Positions 9,402 to 12,400 of a stretch of DNA of 12,535 nt are shown here, in pieces. How positions within the stretch are numbered: the stretch's first letter is position 1; each line of letters opens with the position of its first letter. Below the pieces are notes generated by a model, which was not told the DNA's origin, did not search any database, and saw only the letters and a program-made list of their open reading frames with translations. The translations under genes were made by a program, and so were the position numbers. The stretch spans positions 5,001 through 17,535 of the forward strand of contig NW_013654568.1 in NCBI RefSeq assembly GCF_000499385.1, read 5' to 3'. The DNA comes from Eimeria necatrix. Lineage: Eukaryota; Apicomplexa; Conoidasida; Eucoccidiorida; Eimeriidae.

Positions 9402-12400
9402 TACTGTTGCTACGGTTGCTGCTGCTGATACTGCTCGGGCTGTTGCTGCTGCTGCTGCCGTTGCTGCTGTTGTTTCCAACTTTGCTAGGCAACCAGGGCC
9501 GCATGCACGCTTGCCGTTGCTGCAAGGTGGCGGGCTCTGAGGGTTTAGGGTTTAGGGTTTAGGGTTTAGGGTTTAGGGTTTGTGGCTAGGTGCAAGCCGT
9601 GAGCGACGGCCGGGACCCGCCCTTCTCCAAACAAATGGTGGAAAGCGCCAAGGCAGCAAAAACCTCCTACACTTTTAGGGTTGAGCACCGCTTCCTCATC
9701 ACGTAAACCCTAAACCCTAAACCCTAGCCGCTAAACCCTAAACCCTAGCCGCTAAACCCTAAACCCTAGCAGCGTTAACGCCTAGTTTGGAAGTTCGAAC
9801 GTCTTGGGGCCCTGGCTCTCACGGCACGTATAGAAGTTCTTTCAAATGTGACACTTACGGCTGAAAGGGTTTAGGGTTTAGGGTTTAGGGTTTAGGGTTT
9901 ACGCGCAGCGAGAGAAACTTGGTGTACTGCAGCATCACGCACGCGCCTGTGCCTCAGCGGCTGGCACTGCGGCAGCGCGCGGAGACAAAGGTAGGGTTTA
10001 GGGTTTAGGGTTTAGGGTTTAGGGTTTGCGTAGCAGGCCTACGGGGAGACGAGCCCTTTTTGGTAGAAATGCGAGCCTCTTCCGCGTCTGCACCTTCCGG
10101 AATAGCTTTCACACAAGTCTCTAGGGTTTAGGGTTTAGGGTTTAGGGTTTAGGGTTTAGAGCTAGGGTTTGACGGGTCGCTGCTCCCAGTTAGCCGAGGA
10201 GCCCGTGGAGCGCTGCGTTCCGGCGCAGTGGGTTGCGTTCAAGGACCCACGTTCAGGGTTTAGGGTTTAGGGTTTAGGGTTTAGGGTTTAGGGTTTAGGG
10301 TTTGGGGCGTGCAGGACGGGCAGCGGGTGTTGGCGGTGCTGCTGCGCTACGCAGCCCCGCAGCGCGAAGACCTGCGGCAGCAGCTAGCTGAGTGTCTCCG
10401 TTTGAGTCCCCCGTTGACTGCAGGGTCTCCTGAGCAGCTAGCTGCGCAGCTAGCTGCTGTGGCTAGCCACATGGCTAGCCAGGAGCCGCCGGACTTTGCT
10501 GCTGCTGCGCTGCTGTCTTCCTGCTGCAGCAGCATCAGCAGCCCGCCCCTCAGCAAGCCCCAAGCTGCTGCTGCATGCATGCGCTGGATTGCAGAGGGCA
10601 TTCTCGCCAGAAAAAAACACAGAAACTACCTCCGACAAATCCAGGTGCCCCCCGAGGGTTTAGGGTTTAGGGTTTAGGGTTTAGGGTTTGGGGTTTGGGG
10701 TTTGGGGTTTGGGGTTTGGGCCAGGGGCCTGGGCGTCGGGCTAGGGTTTCGGGTTGTGGGCCGGCTGGGGTCTAGGGTTCGGGGTCAAGGGGCTAGGGTT
10801 TGGCGATTAGGGTTTAGGGTTTGGGGTTCAGGGTTTAGGGTTTAGGGTTTTAGGGTTTTTTGGGGCTTCAAGGCCTTCTTGGTCTTGAGGGTTTCTTAGT
10901 GCGTGGCTTTGGGGGGTATGGCGCCCAGCTTCAGAAGCTTGACTTTGGGGTTTAGGGTTTAGGGTTTAGGGTTTAGGGTTTAGGGTTTAGGGTTTTGCTC
11001 AGCGCCGCTGCCTCAGCCCCAGGGTCTTAAGCAGAGGCCTCTACGGCTTGGCGGGAGCGCAGCAGCCCCGCACTGCAGAGTCTAGGGTTTAGGGTTTAGG
11101 ACTTTTAGGGTTTAGGGTTTAGGGTTTAGGGTTTTGTGCAGAGGCACCTGGACACAATTCAAAACTTGCAAAGAGAATATGACATTGGCCTTCGCAATCG
11201 AATGGAGACACTTAAAGAGGCTGCGGAGGTTGCGGAGACTCTGACTGTGGAGCAGCCCATAGAACTCGCCGCCAGAGTAAACCCTAAACCCTAAACCCTA
11301 AACCCTAGGCCCTAAACCCTAGGCCCTAAACCCTAGGCCCAAAACCCTAGGGGAGGTCCAGCTGGTGCGCCGCTGTGACTCGGCAGAGCCGGCGACTCAG
11401 AAGGAACAGGTGTGGGCGGAGCTGCTGGGGTTCAAGATCTAGGGTTTAGGGTTTAGGGTTTAGGGTTTGGGGTTTGGGCTGCTCAGCGCTACAACTTCAC
11501 CCTCGCCTTCCCGTCGCTGCGGAGGAAGCAGCCCGAGAAGCAGGACAATTTGGGTGTCTCTTTGACGTTTAAATATTCTGTTTTGCTGCAGCGAGAGGTG
11601 CTTTTGACGAGGGTTTAGGGTTTAGGGTTTAGGGTTTAGGGTTTAGGGTTTAGGGTGTGGGGTAAACGTCCGCAGGGTGTGGCGAGGCCCTCCGTTTGTC
11701 TCCTGCTTGTCCCCTGAAAAGTATTTATTTCTCTTTTTAATTTTTGTCTCTTTTCATCTTTTATTTCTTTTACTCTTTCCTCCTGTCTTTTTTTATTTCC
11801 ACCCAATCTCCTTCACTCTCTTCCCCACAGCGTTTGGGGCTGCATGCGTTTCCCCCTGCATGCGCATGCATTTTGGGGCTGCATGCGCATGCACTGTTGC
11901 GCTGCACGCGCATGCACTTTATTTATTTCTCTTTTTAATTTTTGTCTCTTTTCATCTTTTATTTCTTTTACTCTTTCCTCCTGTCTTTTTTTATTTCCAC
12001 CCAATCTCCTTCACTCTCTTCCCCACAGCGTTTGGGGCTGCATGCGTTTCCCCCTGCATGCGCATGCATTTTGGGGCTGCATGCGCATGCACTGTTGCGC
12101 TGCACGCGCATGCACTTTCGGGCTGCATGCGCATGCACTTTCAAGCTGCATGCGCATGCGTTTTGGGGCTGCATGCGCATGCACGTTTGCGCTGCATGCG
12201 CATGCACGTTTGTGTTGCATGCGCATGCATGCGTTTTGGGGCTGCATGCGCGTGCATGCGTTTTGGGGCTGCATGCGCATGCAGGTGCTGGTGGGGGCCG
12301 CGGCCTCGCTGGCCCCCGAACAACTCGTGGACACCTTCGTGAGCTTTTTGCTGCTGCCCGGAGAGGGCTGGAGGGTCTCTGCGACTTTGCGCAGCGCGCG

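Noticed and set aside
10190..10250. Possible exon in intron 19 (LAEEPVERCVPAQW)
   Set aside because: A frame-preserving form needs a donor far from the repeat array, and insertion would split the conserved TK..V motif shared by exons 19 and 20.
11362..11409. Possible 48-bp in-frame cassette exon in intron 21 (CCAG acceptor, GTGTGG donor)
   Set aside because: It is open and phase 0, but direct joining of exons 21 and 22 keeps IQGAP spacing better; left as unproven.
1901..11657. True chromosome end or subtelomere
   Set aside because: Arrays are short, in both orientations, confined to introns and interleaved with conserved exons, so they are interstitial.
11677..12342. Frame with HAHA/ACACM pattern in intron 22
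   Set aside because: It translates the GCATGC palindrome repeats and the 198-bp duplication, and is out of frame with exon 23.
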